Positions 1 through 7,529 of a stretch of DNA of 15,093 nt are shown here, piece by piece. Location of the stretch: contig JAKAYM010000030.1 of the NCBI GenBank assembly GCA_021826795.1, positions 1 to 15,093 on the forward strand. The letters run 5' to 3'. The notes below the pieces were generated by a model. That model saw nothing but the letters and a program-made list of their open reading frames with translations. It was not told the DNA's origin and did not search any database. The number at the start of each line of letters is the position of its first letter. Positions within the stretch are counted from its first letter, which is position 1. A program made the translations under genes and the position numbers. The DNA comes from Thermoplasmata archaeon. Lineage in GTDB: Archaea; Thermoplasmatota; Thermoplasmata; Thermoplasmatales; Thermoplasmataceae.

Positions 1-38
1 TCCTCAAATTTTTCTGTATCAGCAATATAAGTTCTCAT
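1..38 (-). CDS. Possible 5' end of a divergent gene (partial)
   Basis: On the minus strand an ATG at 38-36 opens a frame that runs off the window edge without a stop (12 codons, beginning MRTYIADTEKFE). It would be divergent from the NfeD gene. The upstream sequence is A/T-rich and could hold a promoter. Twelve codons are too few to recognise a family, and an open frame this short is expected by chance, so this is only a pointer to look outside the window. Confidence 0.25.
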   Translation of the reverse strand, partial: MRTYIADTEKFE

Positions 39-90
39 TCTTATGGTATATTTATCTATTATTAAATTCTTTAAGTTTTTTTTAGGAAAC

Positions 91-97
91 TATAATA
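91..97 (+). promoter_or_regulatory. TATA-like box for the NfeD gene
   Basis: The sequence tataata is centred about 26 nt before the ATG at 120. That spacing fits archaeal TBP/TFB promoters whose transcript starts at the start codon (leaderless). No Shine-Dalgarno sequence lies in front of the ATG. This favours the ATG at 120 over the TTG at 117. Confidence 0.5.
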
Positions 98-119
98 ATT
101 CATTTTTATTTTACAATTG

Positions 120-1424
120 ATGAGAAAAACCAGAATTATTCTGTTGCTCTTGATTATGTTAACATTTATACTCATTGTTTCCCCCATATGCCAAAACAGT
201 TTTGATGATGTACAGCATGGAGAACTGAGCAGCAGGGAGATTCTGGTTATAAACTTAACAGGACCAGTGGACCCTGGCACCTACAGCATGATGAAATCTG
301 ATCTTTCAGGGTTGAGCAATTCATCTGTGGCTGCAGTTATAATTAATATAAATTCAGATTCTGGCATGCTAAACAGTGCACTGACAATTGATAAATATAT
401 AAATTCTACCGAGAATTCCGGAATAAATGTTTATGCGTATATTGGTTCAGATGCATCCGCCACGCATGCCGCGGCATATATTGCAATGGATACGGATGAT
501 GTCTATATGGCTTCCGGCACGTTCATAGGTGCGGCAAAACCATATATTATAGGTGCTTCCGGGCCCATGGAAACAGCAGATATAAATGATATGAGTTCAG
601 TAATGTACAATATTGCATCCTCACATGGCAGGAACGGTACATATGCAGGTGAAATGGTCAGTGGCAATATTAATTATAATTCAGCTATTGCAATTACGGA
701 TAACGTTGCCAACGGTCATTCATCATCATTATCCGGGCTCATTTCAAAGCTTAATCTCAGTTCCAGTAGCATTCATTATAAAAATGAAGGTTTATATGAC
801 GATCTTATTGGATTCTTTGGAAGCCCGTTTACTGCGGGACTGCTTATACTTGTTGGCATAATAGCTATTTTTTTCGATCTTTACCATGGCACAATAGTTC
901 TTTCAGTTATAGGTGTTGCAATGATTATTCTTGGTCTTATAGGTGCTGCACTCATTGACGCTTCAGTACTTGGGCTCATTTTACTCTTTATTGCCGGAGT
1001 GCTCATATTTATTGAATTCAAAACAAATCACGGAGTGGCCATGTTGCTTGGTTTAATAGCTGGAATTGCCGGCGTCTATTATCTCGGGTCTTCCTACGGA
1101 AATTCCAATCCGGGATATTCACCCAATCCCTATGGAGAAGGATTTGAACTGACGTCCATTGCAATTTTACTGATAGGAATCCTCATGATTATATATATAA
1201 GTAGAATATTAAAATCACAGGTACATGATCATTACACAGGTATTGAATCATTAATAGGCCACAATGCAGAGGTTAAAACGGATATGGGTAGTAATAGAAA
1301 GGGATTCGTAGCGGTAGAAGGTGTGCAGTGGAGAGCGCTTAACATAGGTGTTCCTGTTACAAAAAAAGATCGTGTTGTAATTATAGAACGCAGAGGACTT
1401 ATGCTAATTGTCAAGAAAATATAA
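120..1424 (+). CDS. nfeD: NfeD-family membrane protein with degenerate ClpP-class protease domain
   Basis: This is a full-length NfeD (long form, 434 aa from the ATG at 120). The order is an N-terminal signal/anchor helix (about residues 5-22), a ClpP/SppA-like domain (about 40-220), a run of hydrophobic helices (about 235-365) and a C-terminal OB-fold soluble domain (about 375-434). Active long NfeDs such as Pyrococcus PH1510 are membrane-bound serine/lysine peptidases that cleave stomatin. Aligned by eye, the segment ASATHAAAYIA (112-122) matches PH1510 ASAASAGTYIA, which puts His116 where the nucleophile Ser97 sits. Around the position of Lys138 there is no lysine (TADIND, 152-157). The oxyanion GG is SG. 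The fold is therefore kept but catalysis is probably lost. No stomatin/band-7 gene is adjacent; the next gene has its own promoter. A TTG lies one codon upstream of the chosen ATG. The family call is firm; the loss of activity is inferred. Confidence 0.85.
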   Translation: MRKTRIILLLLIMLTFILIVSPICQNSFDDVQHGELSSREILVINLTGPVDPGTYSMMKSDLSGLSNSSVAAVIININSDSGMLNSALTIDKYINSTENSGINVYAYIGSDASATHAAAYIAMDTDDVYMASGTFIGAAKPYIIGASGPMETADINDMSSVMYNIASSHGRNGTYAGEMVSGNINYNSAIAITDNVANGHSSSLSGLISKLNLSSSSIHYKNEGLYDDLIGFFGSPFTAGLLILVGIIAIFFDLYHGTIVLSVIGVAMIILGLIGAALIDASVLGLILLFIAGVLIFIEFKTNHGVAMLLGLIAGIAGVYYLGSSYGNSNPGYSPNPYGEGFELTSIAILLIGILMIIYISRILKSQVHDHYTGIESLIGHNAEVKTDMGSNRKGFVAVEGVQWRALNIGVPVTKKDRVVIIERRGLMLIVKKI

Positions 1425-1452
1425 AATTACAAAGTAAAATATCTGGACTATC

Positions 1453-1460
1453 TTTATATC
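1453..1460 (+). promoter_or_regulatory. TATA-like box for the ROK kinase gene
   Basis: The sequence tttatatc is centred about 26 nt before the ATG at 1482, consistent with a leaderless transcript. It separates this gene from the upstream nfeD gene, which ends 57 nt earlier. Confidence 0.45.
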
Positions 1461-1481
1461 TATTCCGTAAATATAGCTATA

Positions 1482-2420
1482 ATGTACATAATGGGATATG
1501 ATGTAGGTGGAACCAAAATTTCAGCTGTTATAGGAAATGAAAATGGTGAAATCATAGGAAAAATTGTACGCAGGACTGTGAGAGAATATGGCAAATCTGG
1601 AATAACCGGCCAGTTAATTTCCATGGGGGAGGATCTTATGGAGAAGAAAAATATAGATAAAATTTCTAAAATAGGTATAATATTTGCAGGACCGGTAGAT
1701 TCCGAAAATGGTACGATAATATCGTCACCGAATATAATTGGATTAAAAAATTATAACATTACCGGGGAATTAAAAAACCATTTTAATGTCCCTGTATATC
1801 TTCAGAATGATGCCATAGCTTCCACCATAGCTGAAAAACTTTATGGATCAGGAAAAAATTATTCAAATTTTGTTTATCTTACTATTAGCACTGGCATTGG
1901 TGGTGGAATTTTTATTGATAATAGATTATATAGAGGAGCACATGGAATGGCCGGAGAGTTCGGACATATGGTCATACTGCCAAATGGCCCTCTCTGTGGG
2001 TGTGGAAGAAGAGGATGCCTGGAGGCACTAGCTGGAGGAAGGGGAATAACAAGGAGGGTGGTGGAAAATATAAGCGCAATAAAAAACTCCACAATATTTT
2101 CAGATATGAATCCGGCAGATATAGATGCAAAGGAAATATTCGCTGCAAAGGCTTCAGGGGATATGTTTGCACAGTTAATAGTTGAGGAAACTATATATTA
2201 CCTTGCTGTTGGTCTTGTAAATATAATAAATGCCCTGGACCCCGAGGCAATAATTATAGGTGGTGGGATTTCTAAAGAAGGCGATGGCCTATTCAAACCA
2301 TTGAGACTTGCTGTGAATGAGGAAATGAAATCCATGAAACGCCCAATTAAGATATTAAAGGCGCTGGAAAACGGTGCAGATCTTGGGTGTATTGCCATAA
2401 CCGAATATAAGGAAAATTAA
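1482..2420 (+). CDS. ROK-family sugar kinase (probable glucokinase)
   Basis: The 312-aa protein is a complete ROK kinase, expected to phosphorylate a hexose or aminosugar with ATP in the cytoplasm. The N-terminal phosphate-binding loop is DVGGTK (7-12). LQNDA carries the catalytic Asp110. The second nucleotide loop is STGIGGGI (136-143). The ROK zinc site is His162 with Cys172, Cys174 and Cys179 in GCGRRGCLEA. The C-terminal part keeps the IIIGGGIS loop. Length matches archaeal ROK glucokinases. The start is the ATG at 1482, chosen for the TATA spacing; a second ATG at 1491 (MGYDVGG) is the alternative. Thermoplasmatales use largely non-phosphorylative sugar breakdown, so the true substrate could be glucose, an N-acetyl sugar or another hexose. 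The sequence does not decide it. Confidence 0.85.
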   Translation: MYIMGYDVGGTKISAVIGNENGEIIGKIVRRTVREYGKSGITGQLISMGEDLMEKKNIDKISKIGIIFAGPVDSENGTIISSPNIIGLKNYNITGELKNHFNVPVYLQNDAIASTIAEKLYGSGKNYSNFVYLTISTGIGGGIFIDNRLYRGAHGMAGEFGHMVILPNGPLCGCGRRGCLEALAGGRGITRRVVENISAIKNSTIFSDMNPADIDAKEIFAAKASGDMFAQLIVEETIYYLAVGLVNIINALDPEAIIIGGGISKEGDGLFKPLRLAVNEEMKSMKRPIKILKALENGADLGCIAITEYKEN

Positions 2421-2483
2421 TTTATTTTTGAATCACTTTAATTGCCTTTTGAGATCAGGATATAATACGACTATCGTGTGATT

Positions 2484-2565
2484 TATAGAGATTGGTGCAT
2501 AAAAGATTCCCAGACGGTATTATATGTCAATGCCTTGATTTTGATGACTAAAGCCAATCTCTATA
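2484..2565. repeat. 12-bp perfect inverted repeat, MITE-like or structured RNA
   Basis: The arm tatagagattgg (2484-2495) is repeated in perfect inverted orientation as ccaatctctata (2554-2565), separated by 58 nt. If the arms are trimmed by one base, the 80-bp unit 2485-2564 is flanked on both sides by ATTT (2481-2484 and 2565-2568). That is what a small terminal-inverted-repeat element with a 4-bp target duplication would look like. A structured RNA or transcription terminator is the alternative. ATTT repeats are common by chance in such A/T-rich DNA. Confidence 0.45.
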
Positions 2566-2748
2566 TTTTCTCTATGGTTCTGATCCTAAATCAAAAAATG
2601 TCAATCAGTCAGACTTCTACACGTTCTCCATTTGCCCATATTTAAACTATCGAATTCATCAAATTAAGCTGACTATTATATTAATTAATAAAAATTTTAA
2701 ATATGATAAAATGCAAAGGATTAAATAATTTTATTGGCTAGTATTTAT

Positions 2749-2754
2749 AAGGTG
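2749..2754 (+). promoter_or_regulatory. Ribosome binding site for the radical SAM gene
   Basis: The sequence aaggtg lies 5 nt before the GTG at 2760 and is complementary to the archaeal 16S 3' end. It decides in favour of this non-ATG start; no in-frame ATG lies nearby upstream. Confidence 0.5.
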
Positions 2755-2759
2755 TTCTG

Positions 2760-3785
2760 GTGTCCATATATAATGCTGTGGTTTTAAGGTCGATAAAAAG
2801 GAATATATCAAGGGTAAAAAATAAAAAATTACCCACCATAGCGGGGCATAAGCTGCTGTATGAGTGCAATTTAAGATGCAAGATGTGCCCTTTCTGGAGA
2901 AGACCAGACAGTAAGCTATTATCCATGGATCAGGAAATCGCGATGATGAAAAAACTGGAGGAGGCGGGGGTATCATATCTGGGATTTGAAGGTGGTGAAC
3001 CACTGTTAAGGAATGATACGCCCCATATACTGAGAGAAAGCCATAAAAGATTTCACACATCAATGGTAACAAATGGATGGAGACTGGAGAAAAAAATAAG
3101 GGATATTTCAAATTCGCTTGATTTTCTCTTTGTTTCTATTGATGGCAATAAGGAAGTACATGATTCTATGAGAGGTATGAGCGGATCATTCGAGCATGCG
3201 ATCAGGGGAATCAACGCATCAAAGCATTCCGTTCCTGTGGCTATGAGCTCTACCATAACCAGGGAAAATATAGATACAGTACATGATATACTTGATATAG
3301 GAAACGATCTGGATGTTCCCATAAACTTCCAGATTGAATATGATTACTCCACAGCAGAGAAGATATCACCCGAGAAGAATAAACTCCTTTCTGTTCTGAA
3401 CATGCTTATTGATAGCAAGAGAAATGATGGGCCTATTATGAATACTGTTCAGTACTTTGAATCCATAAAGAATTCCTGGTTTTATGGTACAAAATGGGAA
3501 TGCAGACCCTGGCTAACAATTAACATAGACCCAGAGGGTAGAGTGATAACACCCTGCTATATAATTAATGAATATTCAGGGTCTGATTATATATGGAATA
3601 TGGATATCAAGAAGATGTGGAACAGCTTCGACTGGGAACCATACAGATCATGCAACAAATGCGCACTTTCCTGCTATCTTGAGCCATCACTTTTCAAATG
3701 GACAAGGCCGGCAATGGTAAAAAGCAGGATTATAGATGCAACGATAGATTACATAAAGTTCAGCGCGTCAAGAAAGGGATACTGA
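2760..3785 (+). CDS. Radical SAM enzyme with SPASM/twitch-like C-terminal domain
   Basis: The 341-aa protein has the radical SAM signature CNLRCKMC (Cys36, Cys40, Cys43), which binds the 4Fe-4S cluster that cleaves S-adenosylmethionine. It is followed by the SAM-binding GGE motif in FEGGEP and the TNG motif typical of the MoaA/PqqE/SkfB class. The C-terminal third has a second cysteine set (Cys248, Cys266, Cys298, Cys301, Cys305) spaced like a SPASM or twitch auxiliary cluster (CX11GX5C, then CX2CX3C). Enzymes of this type modify peptides, cofactors or lipids. No precursor peptide, cofactor gene or partner sits beside it, so the substrate is unknown. Translation starts at GTG behind a good ribosome binding site. 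It converges on tRNA-Thr, with 15 nt between the stop codon and the tRNA 3' end. Confidence 0.85.
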   Translation: MSIYNAVVLRSIKRNISRVKNKKLPTIAGHKLLYECNLRCKMCPFWRRPDSKLLSMDQEIAMMKKLEEAGVSYLGFEGGEPLLRNDTPHILRESHKRFHTSMVTNGWRLEKKIRDISNSLDFLFVSIDGNKEVHDSMRGMSGSFEHAIRGINASKHSVPVAMSSTITRENIDTVHDILDIGNDLDVPINFQIEYDYSTAEKISPEKNKLLSVLNMLIDSKRNDGPIMNTVQYFESIKNSWFYGTKWECRPWLTINIDPEGRVITPCYIINEYSGSDYIWNMDIKKMWNSFDWEPYRSCNKCALSCYLEPSLFKWTRPAMVKSRIIDATIDYIKFSASRKGY

Positions 3786-3786
3786 G

Positions 3787-3800
3787 ATTATTTTTAAAAG
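3787..3800. terminator. Shared T-rich terminator of radical SAM gene and tRNA-Thr
   Basis: The short gap between the two convergent genes has a T-run on the plus strand (tattttt) and TTTT on the minus strand just after the tRNA. Archaeal RNA polymerase ends transcripts at such T-tracts, so it could serve both directions. There is no hairpin. Confidence 0.35.
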
Positions 3801-3874
3801 AGCCGCCGACGGGATTCGGTCCCGCGACCTCGTGCTTACCAAGCACGCGCTCTACCAGGCTGAGCTACGACGGC
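3801..3874 (-). tRNA. tRNA-Thr (anticodon GGT)
   Basis: The reverse complement folds into a complete 74-nt cloverleaf. The acceptor stem GCCGTCG/CGGCGGC has one U-G pair. T8-A9 are followed by the D-stem GCTC/GAGC. The anticodon stem CGTGC/GCACG encloses the loop TTGGTAA with anticodon GGT. The variable loop is 5 nt and the T-stem is GCGGG/CCCGT. The discriminator base is T73, as in many archaeal threonine tRNAs. CCA is not encoded and no intron is present. The T-loop reads ACCGAAT instead of the near-universal TTCRANY, so positions 54 and 55 are A and C. Confidence 0.93.
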
Positions 3875-3895
3875 GTTAAAGGTTAATCATAAGTG

Positions 3896-3905
3896 AATAT
3901 AAATT
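3896..3905 (-). promoter_or_regulatory. TATA-like box for tRNA-Thr
   Basis: Read on the minus strand this is aatttatatt, centred about 27 nt upstream of the mature tRNA 5' end. This is the expected distance for an archaeal tRNA promoter with little or no 5' leader. Confidence 0.5.
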
Positions 3906-3932
3906 ATTTTTGAATTTTCATAGAAATAAAGA

Positions 3933-3940
3933 GTTAAATA
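3933..3940 (+). promoter_or_regulatory. TATA-like box for mcm
   Basis: The sequence gttaaata is centred about 27 nt before the ATG at 3964. There is no Shine-Dalgarno sequence in between, so the mcm transcript is probably leaderless. Confidence 0.4.
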
Positions 3941-3963
3941 CTCCTAACATATAATTAATACCC

Positions 3964-6057
3964 ATGATTAGCCAGGATATAGAAGCTGATGATATAAAGC
4001 GTCAGTGGATTGGATTTTTCGACCAATATGATTACAATGACCAGATAAATAAACTCAGGAGTGATTACCCTGATGTAAAATCCCTTTATATTTCTTACAG
4101 TGATTTGACAGGCTATAGCTCTGAATTTGTTGAGGCTTTAATGATGGATCCATATTATTATCTAACAATTGGAGAATTTTATATAAAAGAAACACTTGGC
4201 ATAACAAATAACAAGGTTCGCCGACTGAATATTAGACTTATAAATGTTCCAGATATAAGTGGCATAAAATACGAAATAAGAAATGTTCGGAGTACTAATG
4301 TGAATTCGTATATATCCATAAATGGCATAATTAGAAAAAATACCGAAGTTTTACCAAGACTTCAGAATGCTGCATTCAAGTGCCCTGCCTGTGGAGAATT
4401 GACTATAGTACCAGAGGACATACAGAAACTCTTTGAGCCAACAGCTTGCCAGGCATGTGGATGGAACAAAGGAAAATTAAAGCTCATACCGGAGGAATCC
4501 GAATTCGTGGATACACAAAAACTGGAGATCCAGGAAAATCCAGACAGTATAGATGGAACCTCCCAGCCACAGAGAATTACCTTGATAATTGAGGATGACA
4601 TAACCGGAAAGATATATCCGGGTGACAGAGTAACGGTTTACGGAATACTCAAGGCGGATGAAAAACACATAGGCAATACAATGCTGACAGAATATAGTAT
4701 TTATCTTAATGTAAATAATTTCAGGAAGGAAACCAGAGATTTTGAGGAAATAAAAATTAATGATGACGACGAGAAGAAAATCAAGGAACTTGCAAAGGAG
4801 CCGAATATAATAGACAAACTAGCAAAATCCATAGCTCCATCCATATATGGACTTGATGTGATTAAAAAATCTCTTGTACTTCAGCTGTTCGGTGGGGTGA
4901 GGAAGATTATGAAGGATGGGACCCATATCAGGGGCGATATTCATATACTCATGATCGGAGACCCAGGAACAGCCAAATCCCAGCTTTTACGATATATGAC
5001 ATACATATCACCAAGAAGCGTTTTTGCATTCGGGAAGGGTTCCAGTGCCGCCGGACTTACCGCAGCGGCTGTAAGGGATGATTTCGGCGAGGGTAGATGG
5101 ACATTGGAAGCAGGTGCACTTGTGCTTGCCGATAACGGATTCGCAGCCATAGATGAACTGGATAAAATGGATAAGAACGATACTGCTTCGATGCATGAAG
5201 CCATGGAACAGCAGTCTGTAACGATATCCAAGGCAGGAATTATGGCAACGTTAAAATCCAGATGCTCCATACTTGCCGCAGCCAATCCCAGGTTCGGAAG
5301 ATATGACCCAATGAAAACAATTGCCGAGCAAACAGAGTTTCCGCCACCACTGCTTTCCAGATTTGATATTATTTTTAAACTTATAGATACACCGAATCGT
5401 GAAATTGATGATAAATTGGCAGAGCATGTGCTCAAAACAAATCGCTTGGGAGAGATTTACAGGAGCATGGAAAACAGTAATGTAGATATAAGTATTCCAG
5501 ATGAAGAGAATTTCATAGCAGAACTTGATAAGGACCTCATAAGAAAGTATGTCTCATATGCAAAAAATCGTGTATTCCCCCGGTTAAGTGATGATGCTAT
5601 TCGTATACTCAAGGACGAGTATGTAAAGACCAGGGCAAGTGGAATTGATTCGGTTCCAATTACTGCCAGGCAGCTTGAGTCTACAATCAGGCTCGCAGAA
5701 GCGTCAGCAAGAGCAAGGCTTTCCCCAATAATTACAGTAGAGGATGCCCTGCTTGCAAAGGGCGTTGTTGATTATTATCTTAAAGATGTTTCTGCAATGA
5801 ACGGGCAGGTAGATATAGATATACTGAACACGGGAATAAGTACAAAACAGAGAACAGAACTTGAAATTGTGCTTTCGGCAATCAAAGAGGCAAAAGAGAA
5901 CTCAGGTGAACAGAAAAAGGCACCGGATATAGAAACTGTAATAGAAATGCTCAAGCTTAAGGGAATAAGCAGGGAGAGGGCAGAAACCGATCTAGCCAGG
6001 CTAAAGGCAGATGGCTTTATTTTTGAACCACAAAATAAAAAGGTGGATTTGATTTGA
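3964..6057 (+). CDS. mcm: Replicative DNA helicase MCM
   Basis: The 697-aa protein is the hexameric MCM helicase that unwinds DNA at archaeal replication forks. The N-terminal domain includes a zinc site Cys140, Cys143, Cys162, Cys165. The AAA+ core has Walker A GDPGTAKS (332-339, Lys338), Walker B with Asp397-Glu398 in AIDELDKM, sensor 1 Asn441 in AAANPRFGRYD and the arginine finger Arg466 in LSRFD. The C-terminal tail (about 620-697) fits the usual winged helix. Length is normal and there is no intein. The stop codon overlaps the start of the DUF424 gene, so the two are co-transcribed. All catalytic residues that can be checked are intact. Confidence 0.97.
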   Translation: MISQDIEADDIKRQWIGFFDQYDYNDQINKLRSDYPDVKSLYISYSDLTGYSSEFVEALMMDPYYYLTIGEFYIKETLGITNNKVRRLNIRLINVPDISGIKYEIRNVRSTNVNSYISINGIIRKNTEVLPRLQNAAFKCPACGELTIVPEDIQKLFEPTACQACGWNKGKLKLIPEESEFVDTQKLEIQENPDSIDGTSQPQRITLIIEDDITGKIYPGDRVTVYGILKADEKHIGNTMLTEYSIYLNVNNFRKETRDFEEIKINDDDEKKIKELAKEPNIIDKLAKSIAPSIYGLDVIKKSLVLQLFGGVRKIMKDGTHIRGDIHILMIGDPGTAKSQLLRYMTYISPRSVFAFGKGSSAAGLTAAAVRDDFGEGRWTLEAGALVLADNGFAAIDELDKMDKNDTASMHEAMEQQSVTISKAGIMATLKSRCSILAAANPRFGRYDPMKTIAEQTEFPPPLLSRFDIIFKLIDTPNREIDDKLAEHVLKTNRLGEIYRSMENSNVDISIPDEENFIAELDKDLIRKYVSYAKNRVFPRLSDDAIRILKDEYVKTRASGIDSVPITARQLESTIRLAEASARARLSPIITVEDALLAKGVVDYYLKDVSAMNGQVDIDILNTGISTKQRTELEIVLSAIKEAKENSGEQKKAPDIETVIEMLKLKGISRERAETDLARLKADGFIFEPQNKKVDLI
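6041..6046 (+). promoter_or_regulatory. Ribosome binding site inside the mcm end, for the DUF424 gene
   Basis: The sequence aggtgg lies 7 nt before the TTG at 6054. That spacing supports the TTG, which overlaps the mcm stop codon, over the in-frame ATG at 6069. Confidence 0.5.
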
Positions 6058-6356
6058 ATAATATAAATATGAAAATACTGAATATTAACGGTGAGGTGCT
6101 TCTGGCTGCCGCGGATAGTGAATTGATAAACAAGCATCTCAGAGAGGGAAAACTCCATCTTGAGGTAAAACAGGACTTTTATGGAGCGATGAAGGTCTCT
6201 GAGGATACCCTGGTCTCATCACTGGGCATATGCACAATAGCAAATCTTGTTGGAGAGCGTGTGGTAAATGCTGCAATAGAGGCAAATTATATAGACAGGG
6301 AGAATATAATAAGAATCGAAGGGGTACCACATGCGCAGCTGGCAAAAATAGTATAA
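6054..6356 (+). CDS. DUF424 family protein
   Basis: The 100-aa protein matches the small archaeal DUF424 family over its whole length: an N-terminal GEVLLAAADSELINK segment, then LREGKLHLEV and FYGAMKV, and the conserved core TIANLVGERVV followed by IRIEGVPHAQ near the C-terminus. The biochemical role of the family is not established. The TTG start overlaps the mcm stop, so it is probably translated by coupling from the mcm message. An ATG start at 6069 would shorten it by five residues. It lies between the mcm gene and the uS13 operon, which suggests a link to information processing, but that is context only. Confidence 0.8.
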   Translation: MNNINMKILNINGEVLLAAADSELINKHLREGKLHLEVKQDFYGAMKVSEDTLVSSLGICTIANLVGERVVNAAIEANYIDRENIIRIEGVPHAQLAKIV

Positions 6357-6400
6357 GGTGCTACAGGGGATTGCACTGGCGTTATAATATAATGGTAAAG

Positions 6401-6419
6401 GATATATATAGTTAAATAA
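6401..6419 (+). promoter_or_regulatory. Promoter region of the rps13-rps4-rps11-rpoD operon
   Basis: Two overlapping TATA-like stretches, gatatatata (6401-6410) and gttaaataa (6411-6419), lie 34-52 nt before the rps13 ATG. Either would give a short leader of about 10-25 nt. That leader carries a partial ribosome binding site, aggatggt, at 6442-6449, so this operon differs from the leaderless genes around it. Confidence 0.5.
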
Positions 6420-6452
6420 TAGGGAATAACTTACAATTAATAGGATGGTAAT

Positions 6453-6932
6453 ATGGCTGATAATAAGAAAAATGATGAAAATTTTCAGTATATCGTTCGA
6501 ATAGCGAATAAAGATATAAAGGGAGAGAGGAAACTCAATCTGGCACTGGCGGATGTTAATGGGATAGGCGATAGACTGGCAACAATACTTATTAAGAAAT
6601 TCAACCTTGACAAAAACAGGCAGATTGGGGAGCTCAGCGAGGACGAAGTTCTGGAAATAAGGAAATATGTAGAAAACAAAGAATATGAAAGCATGCCGGT
6701 CTGGCTTTTGAATCACCGGAAGGATATTGCAACCGGAAAGGATTTGAATCTTCTTTCAAATGATTTGAATTTACAAATTAGTGATGATATAAACCTTATG
6801 AAAAAAATGAGATCATACCGTGGATTGAGACACGAACAGGGGCACAAGGTAAGGGGGCAGAAAACACGTTCCAATGGAAGACACGGATTATCAATGGGAG
6901 TTATAAGAAAGAAACAGGAACAGAAAAAATAA
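6453..6932 (+). CDS. rps13: 30S ribosomal protein uS13
   Basis: The 159-aa protein is archaeal uS13, which sits in the head of the small subunit and contacts tRNA and the large subunit. The helix-hairpin-helix-like DVNGIGDRLA segment (about 34-43) and the basic C-terminal tail SYRGLRHEQGHKVRGQKTRS are diagnostic. It is first in the block with rps4, rps11 and rpoD, the usual archaeal order. The start is the ATG at 6453, 3 nt after a weak Shine-Dalgarno-like sequence. Confidence 0.95.
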   Translation: MADNKKNDENFQYIVRIANKDIKGERKLNLALADVNGIGDRLATILIKKFNLDKNRQIGELSEDEVLEIRKYVENKEYESMPVWLLNHRKDIATGKDLNLLSNDLNLQISDDINLMKKMRSYRGLRHEQGHKVRGQKTRSNGRHGLSMGVIRKKQEQKK

Positions 6933-6941
6933 GGTGATGTA

Positions 6942-7529
6942 ATGGGAGACCAAAAATTTCAAAGGAAAAGATATTCTACTCCGAGACACCCCTGGGAGAA
7001 GGAGAGAATAGATTATGAGAAGCAGATTGTAATTAAATATGGATTGAAAAACAAGAGAGAGCTGTGGAAGGCACAGGCAGTATTATCATCTTACAGGGCC
7101 CAGGCAAGAACCCTCCAGGCAAAGGTGAGATATAATGATCCAGTGGCGGAAAAACAGTTCCAGTTATTATTGAAAAAGCTTGACAGGCTGAGCCTTCTAA
7201 GCGAGGGAGCAACTCTGGATGATATTCTTGCCCTTACAATTGAAAATATACTTGATAGAAGGCTTCAAACTCTTGTTTATCAGCTCAACATGGCAACAAC
7301 CATGAAACAAGCCAGGCAGCTTATAACCCATGGTCATATAAAGGTGGGAGATCATGTTGTTACAGTACCAAGCCTTGAAGTGCAAAAGGGTGTGGAAGAT
7401 ACAATAACCTACAACGAGAAATCTCCGTTTTCAGATGAAAAGCATCCGATCCGACTTGTGCTCGCAGGAATGAAGGAAAGTGAAGATGTAGAAGGCGATA
7501 AAAAGAAAACCGATGGTGAAGCACAATGA
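6942..7529 (+). CDS. rps4: 30S ribosomal protein uS4
   Basis: The 195-aa protein is archaeal uS4, a primary 16S rRNA-binding protein. It has the conserved N-terminal [14 protein letters not shown] segment and the S4 RNA-binding domain (about 104-165: [22 protein letters not shown]). A good ribosome binding site, ggtgat, lies just before the ATG. It begins 9 nt after rps13, and its stop overlaps the rps11 start as ATGA. The acidic C-terminal tail ([16 protein letters not shown]) is variable in archaea. Confidence 0.96.
   Translation: MGDQKFQRKRYSTPRHPWEKERIDYEKQIVIKYGLKNKRELWKAQAVLSSYRAQARTLQAKVRYNDPVAEKQFQLLLKKLDRLSLLSEGATLDDILALTIENILDRRLQTLVYQLNMATTMKQARQLITHGHIKVGDHVVTVPSLEVQKGVEDTITYNEKSPFSDEKHPIRLVLAGMKESEDVEGDKKKTDGEAQ

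Larger units (their letters stand above)
2421..2759. other. Non-coding gap with an inverted-repeat element
   Basis: This 339-nt stretch between the ROK kinase and the radical SAM gene has no convincing coding frame on either strand. It is A/T-rich and contains one clear structure, the inverted repeat at 2484-2565 described separately. The last 60 nt probably hold the promoter of the radical SAM gene, but no single TATA-like box stands out. Confidence 0.6.

Noticed and set aside
117..1424. TTG start of the NfeD gene at 117
   Set aside because: The ATG one codon later has the TATA box at the right spacing for a leaderless transcript. The difference is one residue.
2540..2584. C/D-box sRNA (TGATGA at 2541, CTGA near 2581)
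   Set aside because: No D' or C' boxes with proper spacing, and the C box lacks the leading purine. TGATGA is frequent in such DNA.
4941..5435. Long open frame of 164 codons antisense to mcm
   Set aside because: It lies entirely inside the conserved MCM AAA+ core, has low-complexity Ser/Ala composition and no family features. It is a by-product of codon use on the other strand.
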